64,000 bases of DNA from Kutzneria buriramensis (GTDB taxonomy: Bacteria > Actinomycetota > Actinomycetes > Mycobacteriales > Pseudonocardiaceae): contig NZ_QUNO01000006.1 in assembly GCF_003387475.1 (NCBI RefSeq), positions 62,001-126,000 of the forward strand, in the 5' to 3' direction. A model generated the notes under the pieces. It was not told the DNA's origin, did not search any database, and saw only the letters and a program-made list of their open reading frames with translations. This document shows positions 8,473-17,425 of this stretch, piece by piece. The position numbers were made by a program, and so were the translations under genes. Numbering within the stretch: position 1 is the stretch's first letter; each line of letters begins with the position of its first letter.

Positions 8473-9750
8473 TCAGCTCACCCCTTGCCGCTGGGCTATC
8501 TGCTTGGCCTTGCTGACGGCGTCGTTCCAGGCGGCGTCCGGGGACTTGCCGCTGGCCTCGATGTTGCCGAGTTCGGTGCTGTACGGCGCCATCACGGCCG
8601 CGTCGGCCGGGGCCTCGTAGCTGATCGGCATGGCCTCGGCCGCGGGGCCGAACACGTCGATGATCTTCTGCCCGCCGAAGTACGGGTCGCCCGCGGTCAT
8701 CGCCGGCAGCTTGTACGCGGCCGGTGCGGCCGGGAAGATCGCCGCGTCGGTGAAGCCGCGGGCGTCGTTCTCGGGGTTGAGGATCCAGCTGACGATCTTG
8801 AAGGCCTGCTCGGGGTTGCGGCACTGCTTGGGCAGCGCCAGGTACGAGCCGCCGTCGTTGGCTGGGCCGCCGGGCATCGGGGCGACTCGCCACTGGCCCT
8901 TGAGGTCGGGGGCGGCCTGCTCGATGTCCAGCGCGTGCCAGGCGGCGCCGAGTTCGATGCCGAGCGTGCCGGTGGAGATGGCGGCGTTCCAGCTGTTGTC
9001 GTCCACCTTGCCGTCCAGGCCGGCGGTGAAGCCCTTCACGGCGGTGTTCCAGGCGTTGCGGATGTGGCTCTGGTCGCCGATGAAGTGGTTGCTCTCGTCG
9101 ATGAAGCGCTTGGTGCCCTGGTCGACGACCAGGCTGAACAGCTCCGGCAGGTTGCGCATCGGGTACGACTTGGGGTTGGCGCCGTGCAGTTGGGCGCCGG
9201 CGGCCCAGAAGTCGTCCCAGGTCTTGATCTGCGCGGCCAGCTTGTCCGGGTCGGTCGGCAGGCCGGCCTTCTCCAGCAGGTCCACGCGGTAGTACATGGC
9301 GGTCGGGCCGATGTCGATCGGGAAGCCGATCTGCTTGCCGTCGGTGGTCTGCGCGCGCTTGGTCTTCCAGGCCAGGTACTGCGAGGAAATGTCCTTGAAG
9401 CCGAGCTCGTTGAGGTCGAGGAATTTGCTCGCGCTGGGCAGGAACGAGGCCATGTCCTCGCCCTTGATGCCGGTGATGTCGGGCACCGACGTCCCGCCCG
9501 CGGCGAGCGTGGTGACGAGCTTCTGCTTGAAGTCGCCGCCGACGGAGCTGGCGGTGAGCGTGACGTCCTTGGCGAACTGGGCCTTTGCGTCGGCCACGAC
9601 CTTGTCGCTCAGGCCGCCGCCCCAGTACCACAGGGTGAGGTCCTTGCCGTGCGCGCTGGTCGTGCCGGAACTGCCGCAGGCGGCGGTGAATCCGGCCGCG
9701 GCGGCGGTCATCGCGGATGCCTGGAGGAATCGTCTGCGGGAGAGTTCCAT
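8473..9750 (-). CDS. Sugar-binding lipoprotein of ABC importer
   Basis: A 425-residue extracellular solute-binding protein family 1. The N-terminus has a twin-arginine type motif (SRRRFLQ) followed by a hydrophobic stretch and a lipobox ending FTAACGSS, so it should be exported and lipid-anchored at the Cys. The body (LTLWYWGGGLSDKVVADAKAQF, PDITGIKGEDMASFLPSA) is typical of oligosaccharide-binding proteins. It starts 10 bp after the kinase stop, with a TAGGAGCG ribosome site. The ligand is presumably an oligosaccharide processed by the GH29, GH4 and GH38 enzymes of the locus. Confidence 0.95.
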   Translation of the reverse strand: MELSRRRFLQASAMTAAAAGFTAACGSSGTTSAHGKDLTLWYWGGGLSDKVVADAKAQFAKDVTLTASSVGGDFKQKLVTTLAAGGTSVPDITGIKGEDMASFLPSASKFLDLNELGFKDISSQYLAWKTKRAQTTDGKQIGFPIDIGPTAMYYRVDLLEKAGLPTDPDKLAAQIKTWDDFWAAGAQLHGANPKSYPMRNLPELFSLVVDQGTKRFIDESNHFIGDQSHIRNAWNTAVKGFTAGLDGKVDDNSWNAAISTGTLGIELGAAWHALDIEQAAPDLKGQWRVAPMPGGPANDGGSYLALPKQCRNPEQAFKIVSWILNPENDARGFTDAAIFPAAPAAYKLPAMTAGDPYFGGQKIIDVFGPAAEAMPISYEAPADAAVMAPYSTELGNIEASGKSPDAAWNDAVSKAKQIAQRQGVS

Positions 9751-9760
9751 GGGATCGCTC

Positions 9761-10732
9761 CTACTGGTGCATGTGGCGGCGTACGAGATCGTCGACGAAG
9801 GCGTGGTCGGGCCGGTGGTCGGTGCCGCGCCAGCGGGCCAGGTCCGACCACCGCGGCGCCGAGGCCGCGCCGCCGATTCGCTGGACGGAAAGCGCGGCGG
9901 CCAGGGCGGCGAAGCGCAGCCGGTCGGCCAGCGGCAGGCCGGCCAGGGTGGCGAAGACGAGGGCGGCGCCGAAGATGTCGCCGGCGCCGGTTGAATCCAC
10001 CGCCTCTACGGCGACGGCGGGCACGGCGGCGGTTTCGCCGGTGGTGCCGTCGATGCCGAGGGCACCGTCGGGCCCGCAGGTCACGACGGCCAGCGGCACC
10101 AGGTCGGCGAGTTTCGCCAGCGCGGCGGCGGGGGAGTCGGTGCGGGTGTAGGCCATGGCCTCGCGGTCGTTGGGCAGGAACGCGTGGCAGCCCGGCAACT
10201 GCGCGAGGATCTCCGAGCGGTGCCGTGAGGCCTCCTCCCAGCCGGCGTCGGCGAAGACCAGGGTGTCCTGGGCGACCGCCTTGCCGATCCACGCCTGCGG
10301 CTCCGGGCCGAGGTGGGCGACGGCGGCGCGGGTGGGCGGCGGGTTGGCGATGAGGTCGTCGGGGTGCAGCGGCGGGGTGGAGCCGTGGGTGATCAGCGCG
10401 CGGTCGCCGTCGTACGCGAGGGCGACGGTGAGCGGCATCGGCCAGTCGGGGATCCGTTGGGACAGCGAGAGGTCGATGCCCTCACCGGCGGCGAGCTCCT
10501 CCCAGCAGAGCGTTCCGGTGACGTCGTCGCCGAACGCGGCGGCCAGCGAGGTCCGCAGGCCGAGCCGGCCCAGCGCGACGGCGAAGTTGGCGATACCACC
10601 GGGGCTGGCGCCGCGCTCGCGGGCCCAGACCTCGGTGCCGACGGCCGGGGCGGCGGGCAGGCCGGCGAAACCGATGTCGTAGAAGAGCAGGCCCGACAGG
10701 AGCACGTCGGGGACCGTCGGTGGTGTTGCCAC
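9761..10732 (-). CDS. PfkB-family sugar kinase
   Basis: A 323-residue ribokinase/PfkB-family carbohydrate kinase. It shows the GG motif (SPGGIANFAVALGRLG), which positions the sugar, and the C-terminal signature DSTGAGDIFGAALVF containing the catalytic Asp and anion hole. I chose GTG 10732 because AGAAGG sits seven bases upstream; the upstream extension is not protein-like. It is the first gene of the operon kinase, binding protein, MalF, MalG, GH29 and is divergent from the deoR regulator. The likely role is phosphorylating a monosaccharide released from the imported glycan; the substrate is not deducible. Confidence 0.9.
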   Translation of the reverse strand: MATPPTVPDVLLSGLLFYDIGFAGLPAAPAVGTEVWARERGASPGGIANFAVALGRLGLRTSLAAAFGDDVTGTLCWEELAAGEGIDLSLSQRIPDWPMPLTVALAYDGDRALITHGSTPPLHPDDLIANPPPTRAAVAHLGPEPQAWIGKAVAQDTLVFADAGWEEASRHRSEILAQLPGCHAFLPNDREAMAYTRTDSPAAALAKLADLVPLAVVTCGPDGALGIDGTTGETAAVPAVAVEAVDSTGAGDIFGAALVFATLAGLPLADRLRFAALAAALSVQRIGGAASAPRWSDLARWRGTDHRPDHAFVDDLVRRHMHQ

Positions 10733-10839
10733 TCCGCAACCTTCTGTTCTGCTCGAAGTTGAGCTAGAGACTGCACCGCGTGCACGAGAATGGCAATAGC
10801 TGCGTGACTTTGAGCGAGTTTGAAGAGTAGGGTCCAGCT
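10733..10839. promoter_or_regulatory. Divergent promoter/operator between kinase operon and deoR
   Basis: A 107-bp space between divergent starts. It holds two related elements: GCTCGAAGTTGAGC (an inverted GCTC/GAGC pair, 10751-10764) and TTTGAGCGAGTTTGA (about 10808-10822), in which TTTGA repeats at a 10-bp period, one helical turn, just upstream of deoR. Such spaced TTTGA-type half-sites suit a DeoR-family repressor that would control both directions. Inference from position and repeat structure. Confidence 0.55.
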
Positions 10840-11592
10840 GTGCTTCCCGCCCGACGACACGAGCTGATCCTGCGCGCACTGCGCTCGGACGGCCCCAGCA
10901 CGGTCACCGCGCTGGCGGAACTGCTGGACACCAGCCAGGCGACGATCCGCCGCGACCTGCTCCAGCTGGAGGACGAGGGCCTGCTGCGGCGGGTGTTCGG
11001 CGGCGCGGTGCCGGTCAACGGCCACGACGACCCGTTCGTCGAGGTGGCGACCGTGCGCGTGGAGGCAAAGGACGCCGTCGCGGCCCACTGCGCGTCGATG
11101 GTGCGGGACGGCCAGACCGCGCTGCTGGACATCGGCACCACCGCGCACCGGATCGCCCGGCACCTGCGCGGGCGGTCGCTGACGGTCATCACCAGCAGCC
11201 TCGCCGTCTACGAGGAGTTGGTGGAGGAGAAGGATATCCAGCTCATCCTGCTCGGAGGTGTGGTCCGCCGCGACTACCGCTCGCTGGTCGGATTCCTCAC
11301 CGAGGACAACCTGCGCCAGGTGCACGCCGATGTGTTGTTCCTCGGCACCAGCGGGATCCGGCCCGACGGCCACGTGCTCGACACGACGGCCGTCGAGGTG
11401 CCGGTGAAGCGGGGGATGATCGCGGCCGCGGAGAAGGTGGTGCTGGCCGCCGACGCCGGGAAGTTCCCCGGCACCGGCATGGCCCGCGTGTGCGGGCCGG
11501 AGGATCTCGACGTCGTGGTGACGAACGGGCCCGCGGACGCGGCGACCCGGGACGCGCTGCGCGAGGCTGGGGTGGAGGTCGTGGAGATTTGA
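10840..11592 (+). CDS. DeoR-family sugar-responsive repressor
   Basis: A 250-residue DeoR/GlpR-type regulator. The N-terminal helix-turn-helix reads TVTALAELLDTSQATIRRDL followed by LEDEGLLRRVFGGA. The C-terminal domain is the ISOCOT-like sugar-phosphate sensor (LLDIGTTAHRIARHL, ITSSLAVYEEL, LLGGVVRRDYRSLVG). The sugar-phosphate inducer is probably the product of the divergent PfkB kinase. The GTG start gives the conserved N-terminus LPARRHELIL. The stop codon falls exactly at the boundary of the tnpB element that follows, so the last codon may have been supplied by the insertion. Confidence 0.92.
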   Translation: MLPARRHELILRALRSDGPSTVTALAELLDTSQATIRRDLLQLEDEGLLRRVFGGAVPVNGHDDPFVEVATVRVEAKDAVAAHCASMVRDGQTALLDIGTTAHRIARHLRGRSLTVITSSLAVYEELVEEKDIQLILLGGVVRRDYRSLVGFLTEDNLRQVHADVLFLGTSGIRPDGHVLDTTAVEVPVKRGMIAAAEKVVLAADAGKFPGTGMARVCGPEDLDVVVTNGPADAATRDALREAGVEVVEI

Positions 11593-12960
11593 CTTCTTGT
11601 CCGCTCGTGAACGAGAGGGACTCCTGCGGCTTGCGCCGTAGGGCTTCCTGCTTCGCCGCCGACCGCCCCAGCCGGGGGGACTCCCGTTGAGGTCTTGCAT
11701 CGGCTCCACAGGCCGACACCGCCAGTCCGGCGGTCAGAAGATTCGTCGCCGCGTTCACGTCCCGGTCATGGGTCGAACCACAGCCACACCTCCAACTGCG
11801 GATGTGCAGCGGCATCCTGTCCCGGAGCGCGCCGCAGATCGAGCAAAGCTTGGACGAGGGAAACCAGCGGTTCACGACCACCAGGTCCCGTCCATACCAG
11901 GCGGCCTTGTACTCCAGCATGCTGCGGAACTCTCGCCACGCGACGTCGCTGATCGCGCGGGCCAGGCTGCGGTTCTTGACCATATTCCGCACGGTCAGGT
12001 CCTCGATCACGAGCGTTTGGTTCTCACGCACGAGTCGAGTGCTCAGTTTGTGCAGATGGTCCCGACGCCGAGCTGTGATCTGCGCGTGCACACGGGCCAC
12101 CCTGAGGCGGGCCTTGTCTCGATTGTTGGAACCTGGGGACTTACGGGCCAGGGCACGCTGTGCGGCTGCCAGACGCTGCCGGTCCCGCCGCTCGTGTCGG
12201 GGATTGGCGATCTTTTCCCCCGTGGACAGGGTCAGCAGGTGGTTCAGGCCGACGTTGATGCCCACCGCGGAGCTGGCAGTGGGCAGTGGCCGGACGTCGG
12301 GGTCCTCACAGAGCGAAGACACGAACCAGCGCCCTGCGCTGTCTCGGGTCACTGTCACCGTGCTCGGCGACACCCCCTGCGGAAGCGGTCGGGACCACAC
12401 AATGGGCAGGGGCTTGCTCATCTTGGCCAGGGTCAGCTGGCCATCGTGGAACCGGAACGCGGATCTGGTGTACTCCGCCGAGGCGCGGGACTTCTTCTTG
12501 GACTTGAATCGCGGATACTTCCCACGCTGGGCGAAGAAGTCTGTGAAGGCGGTTTGCAAGTGGCGCGAAGTCTGTTGGAGAGGAACCGAGGAGACATCAC
12601 TCAGATGGGCCAGCCCCTCGGTTTTCTTCCACGCGGTCAGCAGCGCAGAGGTGGCGTTGTACGTGATCCGTTCCTGCCGCAGCGCCTACGCCTCGGTGCG
12701 AGCTCGCAGGGCGAGGTTGTAGACCGTGCGCACGCATCCGAACGTGCGGGACAACTCGGCCGCCTGCGCGTCAGTTGGATGGAAGCGGTACTTGAACGCC
12801 CGCTTCACGTTCGTGGTCACGGCAAACAACCTACCGCGTCGGCCGATGAGCCCCCACGGGCGGTCTGTGGCATGTGGACGGTGATTCGTGCTGGTGACGG
12901 ACCGCTCTTGCCTGTCTGGCTGCGCAGTGGTCAGTTTCGACTCCAGGCTGATGCCGATGG
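11590..12960 (-). mobile_element. IS200/IS605-type (IS1341-like) element, tnpB only
   Basis: The intergenic DNA between deoR and GH4 is filled by a TnpB gene with no TnpA transposase. The right end on the element strand finishes with a short hairpin (CTCGT/ACGAG, 11604-11615) followed by a terminal GTCAA abutting the deoR stop, as in many IS605-family right ends. This end would also be the omega-RNA scaffold. The left end is not recognisable, and I place it only approximately before the GH4 ribosome site at 12968. The element separates deoR from the GH4-GH38 pair. Confidence 0.6.
11593..12820 (-). pseudogene. tnpB: Nonsense- and active-site-mutated TnpB
   Basis: RNA-guided nuclease-type TnpB read from GTG 12820. 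The N-terminal domain (FKYRFHPTDAQAAELSRTFG) and RuvC/zinc-finger half are in one frame, but codon 45 is an amber TAG (12686-12688) inside NLALRARTEA-stop-ALRQERI, where relatives usually carry Trp. The RuvC-I aspartate is also lost: the motif reads VGINVGLNHLLTLSTGE instead of VG(I/V)D.G, Asn at codon 189. RuvC-II Glu (LVIEDLTV), RuvC-III Asp (DRDVNAATN) and the CSIC...CGCG zinc finger remain. The frame has no stop at the right end and runs antisense into deoR to 11297. Without a tnpA it could not move itself, and as written it should have no nuclease activity. Confidence 0.85.
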
Positions 12961-12978
12961 TCTCCAAGGAGGTTCCCT

Positions 12979-14334
12979 ATGAGGCTGACGATCCTGGGCG
13001 GGGGCGGTTTCCGCGTCCCGCTGGTCTACCGGGCGCTGCTGGCCGACCGGGGCCCGGGACGGGTCACCCACGTCACCCTGCACGACCTGGATCCGCGGCG
13101 GCTGGACGCCATCGTGAAGGTGTTGCGGGAGCAGGCTTCCGGCCACGACGACGCGCCCACTGTGGACGTCACGACCGATCTGGACGTGGCGGTGGCCGGC
13201 GCGGACTTCGTCTTCTCGGCGATCCGGGTCGGTGGCCTGGCCGGTCGGGCCGCCGACGAGCGGGTGGCGCTGGAGCTGGGGGTGCTCGGCCAGGAGACGG
13301 TCGGCGCCGGCGGCATCGCGTACGGGCTGCGCACGATCCCGGTCGCGGTGGACATCGCCCGCCGTATCGCCCGGCTGGCCCCCGAGGCCTGGGTCATCAA
13401 CTTCACCAACCCGGCCGGCGTGGTCACCGAGGCGATGAGCCACCACCTCGGCGACCGGGTCATCGGCATCTGCGACTCGCCGGTCGGCCTCGGCCGCCGG
13501 GCCTGCGGCGCACTGGGCGTGGACCCGGGCCAGACGTGGTTCGACTACGCCGGCCTCAACCACCTGGGCTGGCTCCGGGCGATCCGGGTCGGCGGCGTGG
13601 ACATGCTGCCGCGGCTGCTCGCCGACGAGGACGCGCTCACGTCGTTCGAGGAGGGCAAGCTCTTCGGCGCCGACTGGCTGCGCTCGCTGGGCGCGCTGCC
13701 CAACGAATACCTGCACTACTACTACTTCAACCGTGAGGCGGTCGCCGGCGCGCGGGCCGCCGAGCAGACCCGTGGCGCGTTCCTGCTCGACCAGCAGTCC
13801 CGTTTCTACGAACGGATGGAGACGCCCGGCGCCCCCGCGTTCGCGACCTGGGACGCCACCCGGCTGGAGCGCGAAGTCACGTACATGGCCGAGAACCGCG
13901 AGGCCGTGGACGCCGGCGAGCGCAACTCGTGCGACCTGGACTCCGGCGGTTACGAGAAGGTCGCCCTGGCCTTGATGCGGGCCATCGCGCTGGACGAGCG
14001 GGCCACGCTCATCCTCAACGTCCGCGGCCGGGGAGCGCTGCGGCCGTTGGACGACGACGCCGTGGTGGAGACCAACTGCCACGTGGACGCCAACGGCGCC
14101 CGGCCGATCATCGGCGAGCCGCTGCCCGATCACGCCGTCGGCCTGGTGACTGCCGTGAAGGCCGTGGAGCGGGACACCATTCGGGCCGCCACCACCGGCG
14201 ACCGGGCGGCCGCGCTGCGCGCCTTCGCCCTGCATCCGCTGGTCGACTCCGTCGCCGTCGCGCGGCGGCTGCTCGACGGCTACCTCGCCGACGTTCCCGG
14301 CCTCGACTACCTTCAGGGGGCGGCCCGTGTTTGA
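12979..14334 (+). CDS. GH4 family NAD-dependent glycosidase
   Basis: A 451-residue family 4 glycoside hydrolase. The N-terminal Rossmann start LTILGGGGFRVPLVYRALL binds NAD, ICDSP carries the metal-binding Cys, NHLGW the metal-binding His, and VINFTNPAGVVTEA is a family signature. GH4 enzymes cleave by a redox elimination mechanism using NAD and a divalent metal, acting on 6-phospho-beta-glucosides, alpha-galactosides and related substrates. The neighbourhood suggests a disaccharide from an imported glycan. An AAGGAGGTT ribosome site precedes the ATG. The stop overlaps the GH38 start by 8 bp, so the two are co-translated. Any promoter it shared with deoR is now separated by the tnpB element. 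Confidence 0.9.
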   Translation: MRLTILGGGGFRVPLVYRALLADRGPGRVTHVTLHDLDPRRLDAIVKVLREQASGHDDAPTVDVTTDLDVAVAGADFVFSAIRVGGLAGRAADERVALELGVLGQETVGAGGIAYGLRTIPVAVDIARRIARLAPEAWVINFTNPAGVVTEAMSHHLGDRVIGICDSPVGLGRRACGALGVDPGQTWFDYAGLNHLGWLRAIRVGGVDMLPRLLADEDALTSFEEGKLFGADWLRSLGALPNEYLHYYYFNREAVAGARAAEQTRGAFLLDQQSRFYERMETPGAPAFATWDATRLEREVTYMAENREAVDAGERNSCDLDSGGYEKVALALMRAIALDERATLILNVRGRGALRPLDDDAVVETNCHVDANGARPIIGEPLPDHAVGLVTAVKAVERDTIRAATTGDRAAALRAFALHPLVDSVAVARRLLDGYLADVPGLDYLQGAARV

Positions 14335-17300
14335 CGACCGCAGGCAGGTGGAGGCGCGCCTCGACCGCGTCATGGAGCAGCGGATCCGGCCCGCCGTGTA
14401 CGGCGCGACGGTCCCGTTGACCCTGACCGCGTGGCACGTGCCCGACGAGCCGGTGCCAGTGTCCGAGGCGCTGGCGGCGAAGTACGAGCCGTTCGCCGTC
14501 GGGCAGCGCTGGGGCCGGCCATGGTCCACAAGCTGGATTCGCGCGGTCGGCACCGTGCCCGCGGAGTGGACCGGCAAGCGCGTGGAGGCCGTCTTCGACC
14601 TCGGCTTCATCGGCGACTGGCCCGGCGGCCAGGCCGAGGCGCTGGTGTACGACGCGACCGGCCAGCCGGTGAAGGGCATCGAACCGCGCAACCAGTACGT
14701 GCCGGTATCCCACCCGGCGGTGGGCGGCGAGCCGGTGGAGCTGCTGCTGGAGGCGGCCGGCAATCCCGACATCCTCGCCAACGGCTTCCTCCCCACGCAG
14801 CTGGGGGACAAGCTCACCGCGCCGCCGGATCCGCTGTACACCTTCGCCCGCGCCGACCTCGCCGTGCTCGACGAGGACGTCTGGCATCTCGTGCTGGACA
14901 TCGAGGTCGCCGCCGAGCTCATGCGGCAGCTCAGCGAGCACGACACCCGCCGGCACGAACTGTTGCGCGCCTTGGAAAGGATGCTCGACGCCCTCGACAT
15001 CGCCGACGTGTCGGCGACCGCCGCCGAAGCCCGGGCCGAACTGGCCTGGGTGCTGTCCCGGCCGGCGCACGCCAGCGCGCACACCCTGTCCTCGGTGGGC
15101 CACGCGCACATCGACAGCGCCTGGCTGTGGCCGCTGCGGGAGACGGTCCGCAAGACTGGGCGCACCTTCGCCAACGTCACCGCGCTGGCCAAGGACTACC
15201 CCGAGTTCGTCTTCGCCTGCTCCCAGGCGCAGCAGTACGCGTGGGCCAAGGCGCACCATCCCGCCGTGTACGCCCGGATGCAGGAGGCGGCCAAGGCCGG
15301 CAACTGGGTTCCGGTCGGCGGCATGTGGGTGGAGGCCGACGGCAACCTGCCCGGCGGCGAGGCGCTGGCCCGGCAGTTGGTGCACGGCAAGAGGTTCTTC
15401 CTCGACGAGTTCGGCACGGAGTGCGAGGGCGTGTGGCTGCCGGACTCCTTCGGCTACACGGCGGCGTACCCGCAGTTGGCGAAGCTGGCCGGGATGCGGT
15501 GGTTCCTCACCCAGAAGATCTCGTGGAACCAGACCAACAAGATGCCGCACCACACCTTCTGGTGGGAGGGCATCGACGGCAGCCGGGTCTTCACCCACTT
15601 CCCGCCCGTGGACACCTACAACGCGGTGTTCTCCGGCGAGGAGCTGGCCCACGCCGTCCGCAACTATGCCGACAAGGGCGGCGGCACGCGGTCGCTGGTG
15701 CCGTTCGGCCACGGCGACGGTGGTGGCGGCCCCACCCGGGAGATGATGGAGAAGGCCCGGCGGCTGCGTGACCTGGAGGGCTCGCCGAAGGTGGTCGTGC
15801 AGGACCCCAACGTCTTCTTCCGCGAGGCGCAGGCGGAGTACCCCGATGCGCCGGTGTGGTCGGGGGAGCTGTACCTGGAGCTGCACCGCGCCACGTACAC
15901 CAGCCAGCACCGCACCAAGTCCGGCAACCGACGCAGCGAGCACCTGCTGCGGGAGGCCGAGCTGTGGGCGGCCACCGCGGCTCTCCGTACGGGCTTCCCC
16001 TATCCGTACGAAGAGTTGGACCGGCTGTGGAAGACGGTGCTGCTGCACCAGTTCCACGACATCCTGCCCGGCAGCTCGATCGCGTGGGTGCACCGCGAGG
16101 CCGAGGCCACCTACGCCGCGATTGCCGCCGAGTTGCAGGACATCGTCGCCGACGCCGCGGCGGCGCTGGCCGGTGCTGCGGGCGACGTGCCGTGGGTGCT
16201 CAACGCCGGCCCTCGCTCTCGTACCGAAGTCGTTGCGGTGCCGAAGGAATTGGCCGCCAACGGGCAGGATTTGTCCGACGGAACGGTAGCGGTGTTTGTC
16301 GCGGCGGAAGGTTCCAGCGCGGGGCCGTTGGTCGCGGCTGAACCGCAGGCGACGGTCGTCGTCAGCGACCGGGTGCTGGAGAACGGCCTGGTGCGGGTCG
16401 AGTTCGACGACGACGGCCTGTTCACCTCGGTGCGGGACCTGGTCGCCGACCGTGAGGTGCTGGCCCCCGGCGAGCGCGGCAACCTGCTGCGCCTGCACAC
16501 CGACCTGCCGAACCAGTGGGACGCCTGGGACATCGACAAGCACTACCGGCACCAGTACGTGGACCTGACCGCCGCGGAGTCGATCACGGTGGTGGAGCGT
16601 GGGCCGCTCGTCGGCGCGATCCGGGTCGAGCGGCGGTTCGGCGACTCGACGCTCGTGCAGACGATCCGGCTGCGCGCGGGCTCGCCGCGGATCGACATCG
16701 AGACGGAGATCGACTGGCACGAGCGGGAGAAGATCATCAAGGCGGCGTTCCCGCTGGACGTGCACGCCGACCGCTCCGCCGCCGAGATCCAGTTCGGCCA
16801 CGTCTTCCGGCCCACCCACACCAACACCAGCTGGGAGGCCGCGCGGTTCGAGGTCTTCTGCCACCGCTGGGTGCACGTGGCCGAGCCCGACTACGGCGTC
16901 GCCGTGCTCAACGACTCCACCTACGGCCACGACGTCGGGCGCACCGCCCGTGACGACGGCGGCACCACGACCACCCTCCGCCTCAGCCTCGTCCGCGCGC
17001 CACGCAGCCCCGATCCGCAGGCCGACCAGGGCCCGCACCGGATGACCTACTCCCTGCTGCCCGGCGCTTCCGTCGCCGATGCCGTCGACGGCGGCTACGC
17101 CCTCAACCTGCCGCTGCGGGTCGTTCCCGGCTCCGCCGGTTCGCCGCCGGCGCCACTGGTGGCCGTCGACGGCCGCAAGGTCGCCGTGGAGTCCGTCAAG
17201 CTGGCCGACGACCGTTCCGGCGATGTCGTGGTGCGCCTCTACGAGGCCCTGGGCACCCGGGCGTCGACCGTGCTGCGGCCCGGCTTCGCCGTCTCCCGCG

Positions 17301-17425
17301 TCCAGGTCACCGACCTGCTGGAGCGCCCGCTCGGCGAGGACGTGCCGGTGGGGCCGGACGGGACGGTGCCCCTGCGGCTGCGCCCGTTCCAGGTTCTCAC
17401 GCTGCGGCTCACATCTGCACGCTGA
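14327..17425 (+). CDS. GH38 alpha-mannosidase
   Basis: A 1032-residue family 38 alpha-mannosidase of usual length. After an N-terminal beta domain, the catalytic domain shows GHAHIDSAWLWPLRE (zinc ligands His and Asp) and WLPDSFGYTAAYPQL with the nucleophile Asp; LHQFHDILPGSSI supplies a further zinc-binding His. The C-terminal half is the family's beta-sandwich region. No signal peptide is seen, so it is expected to be cytoplasmic and to trim mannose from imported oligosaccharides. It begins with GTG 14327, overlapping the GH4 stop. With GH29 and GH4 it makes a set suited to fucosylated, mannose-containing glycans. Confidence 0.93.
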   Translation: MFDDRRQVEARLDRVMEQRIRPAVYGATVPLTLTAWHVPDEPVPVSEALAAKYEPFAVGQRWGRPWSTSWIRAVGTVPAEWTGKRVEAVFDLGFIGDWPGGQAEALVYDATGQPVKGIEPRNQYVPVSHPAVGGEPVELLLEAAGNPDILANGFLPTQLGDKLTAPPDPLYTFARADLAVLDEDVWHLVLDIEVAAELMRQLSEHDTRRHELLRALERMLDALDIADVSATAAEARAELAWVLSRPAHASAHTLSSVGHAHIDSAWLWPLRETVRKTGRTFANVTALAKDYPEFVFACSQAQQYAWAKAHHPAVYARMQEAAKAGNWVPVGGMWVEADGNLPGGEALARQLVHGKRFFLDEFGTECEGVWLPDSFGYTAAYPQLAKLAGMRWFLTQKISWNQTNKMPHHTFWWEGIDGSRVFTHFPPVDTYNAVFSGEELAHAVRNYADKGGGTRSLVPFGHGDGGGGPTREMMEKARRLRDLEGSPKVVVQDPNVFFREAQAEYPDAPVWSGELYLELHRATYTSQHRTKSGNRRSEHLLREAELWAATAALRTGFPYPYEELDRLWKTVLLHQFHDILPGSSIAWVHREAEATYAAIAAELQDIVADAAAALAGAAGDVPWVLNAGPRSRTEVVAVPKELAANGQDLSDGTVAVFVAAEGSSAGPLVAAEPQATVVVSDRVLENGLVRVEFDDDGLFTSVRDLVADREVLAPGERGNLLRLHTDLPNQWDAWDIDKHYRHQYVDLTAAESITVVERGPLVGAIRVERRFGDSTLVQTIRLRAGSPRIDIETEIDWHEREKIIKAAFPLDVHADRSAAEIQFGHVFRPTHTNTSWEAARFEVFCHRWVHVAEPDYGVAVLNDSTYGHDVGRTARDDGGTTTTLRLSLVRAPRSPDPQADQGPHRMTYSLLPGASVADAVDGGYALNLPLRVVPGSAGSPPAPLVAVDGRKVAVESVKLADDRSGDVVVRLYEALGTRASTVLRPGFAVSRVQVTDLLERPLGEDVPVGPDGTVPLRLRPFQVLTLRLTSAR

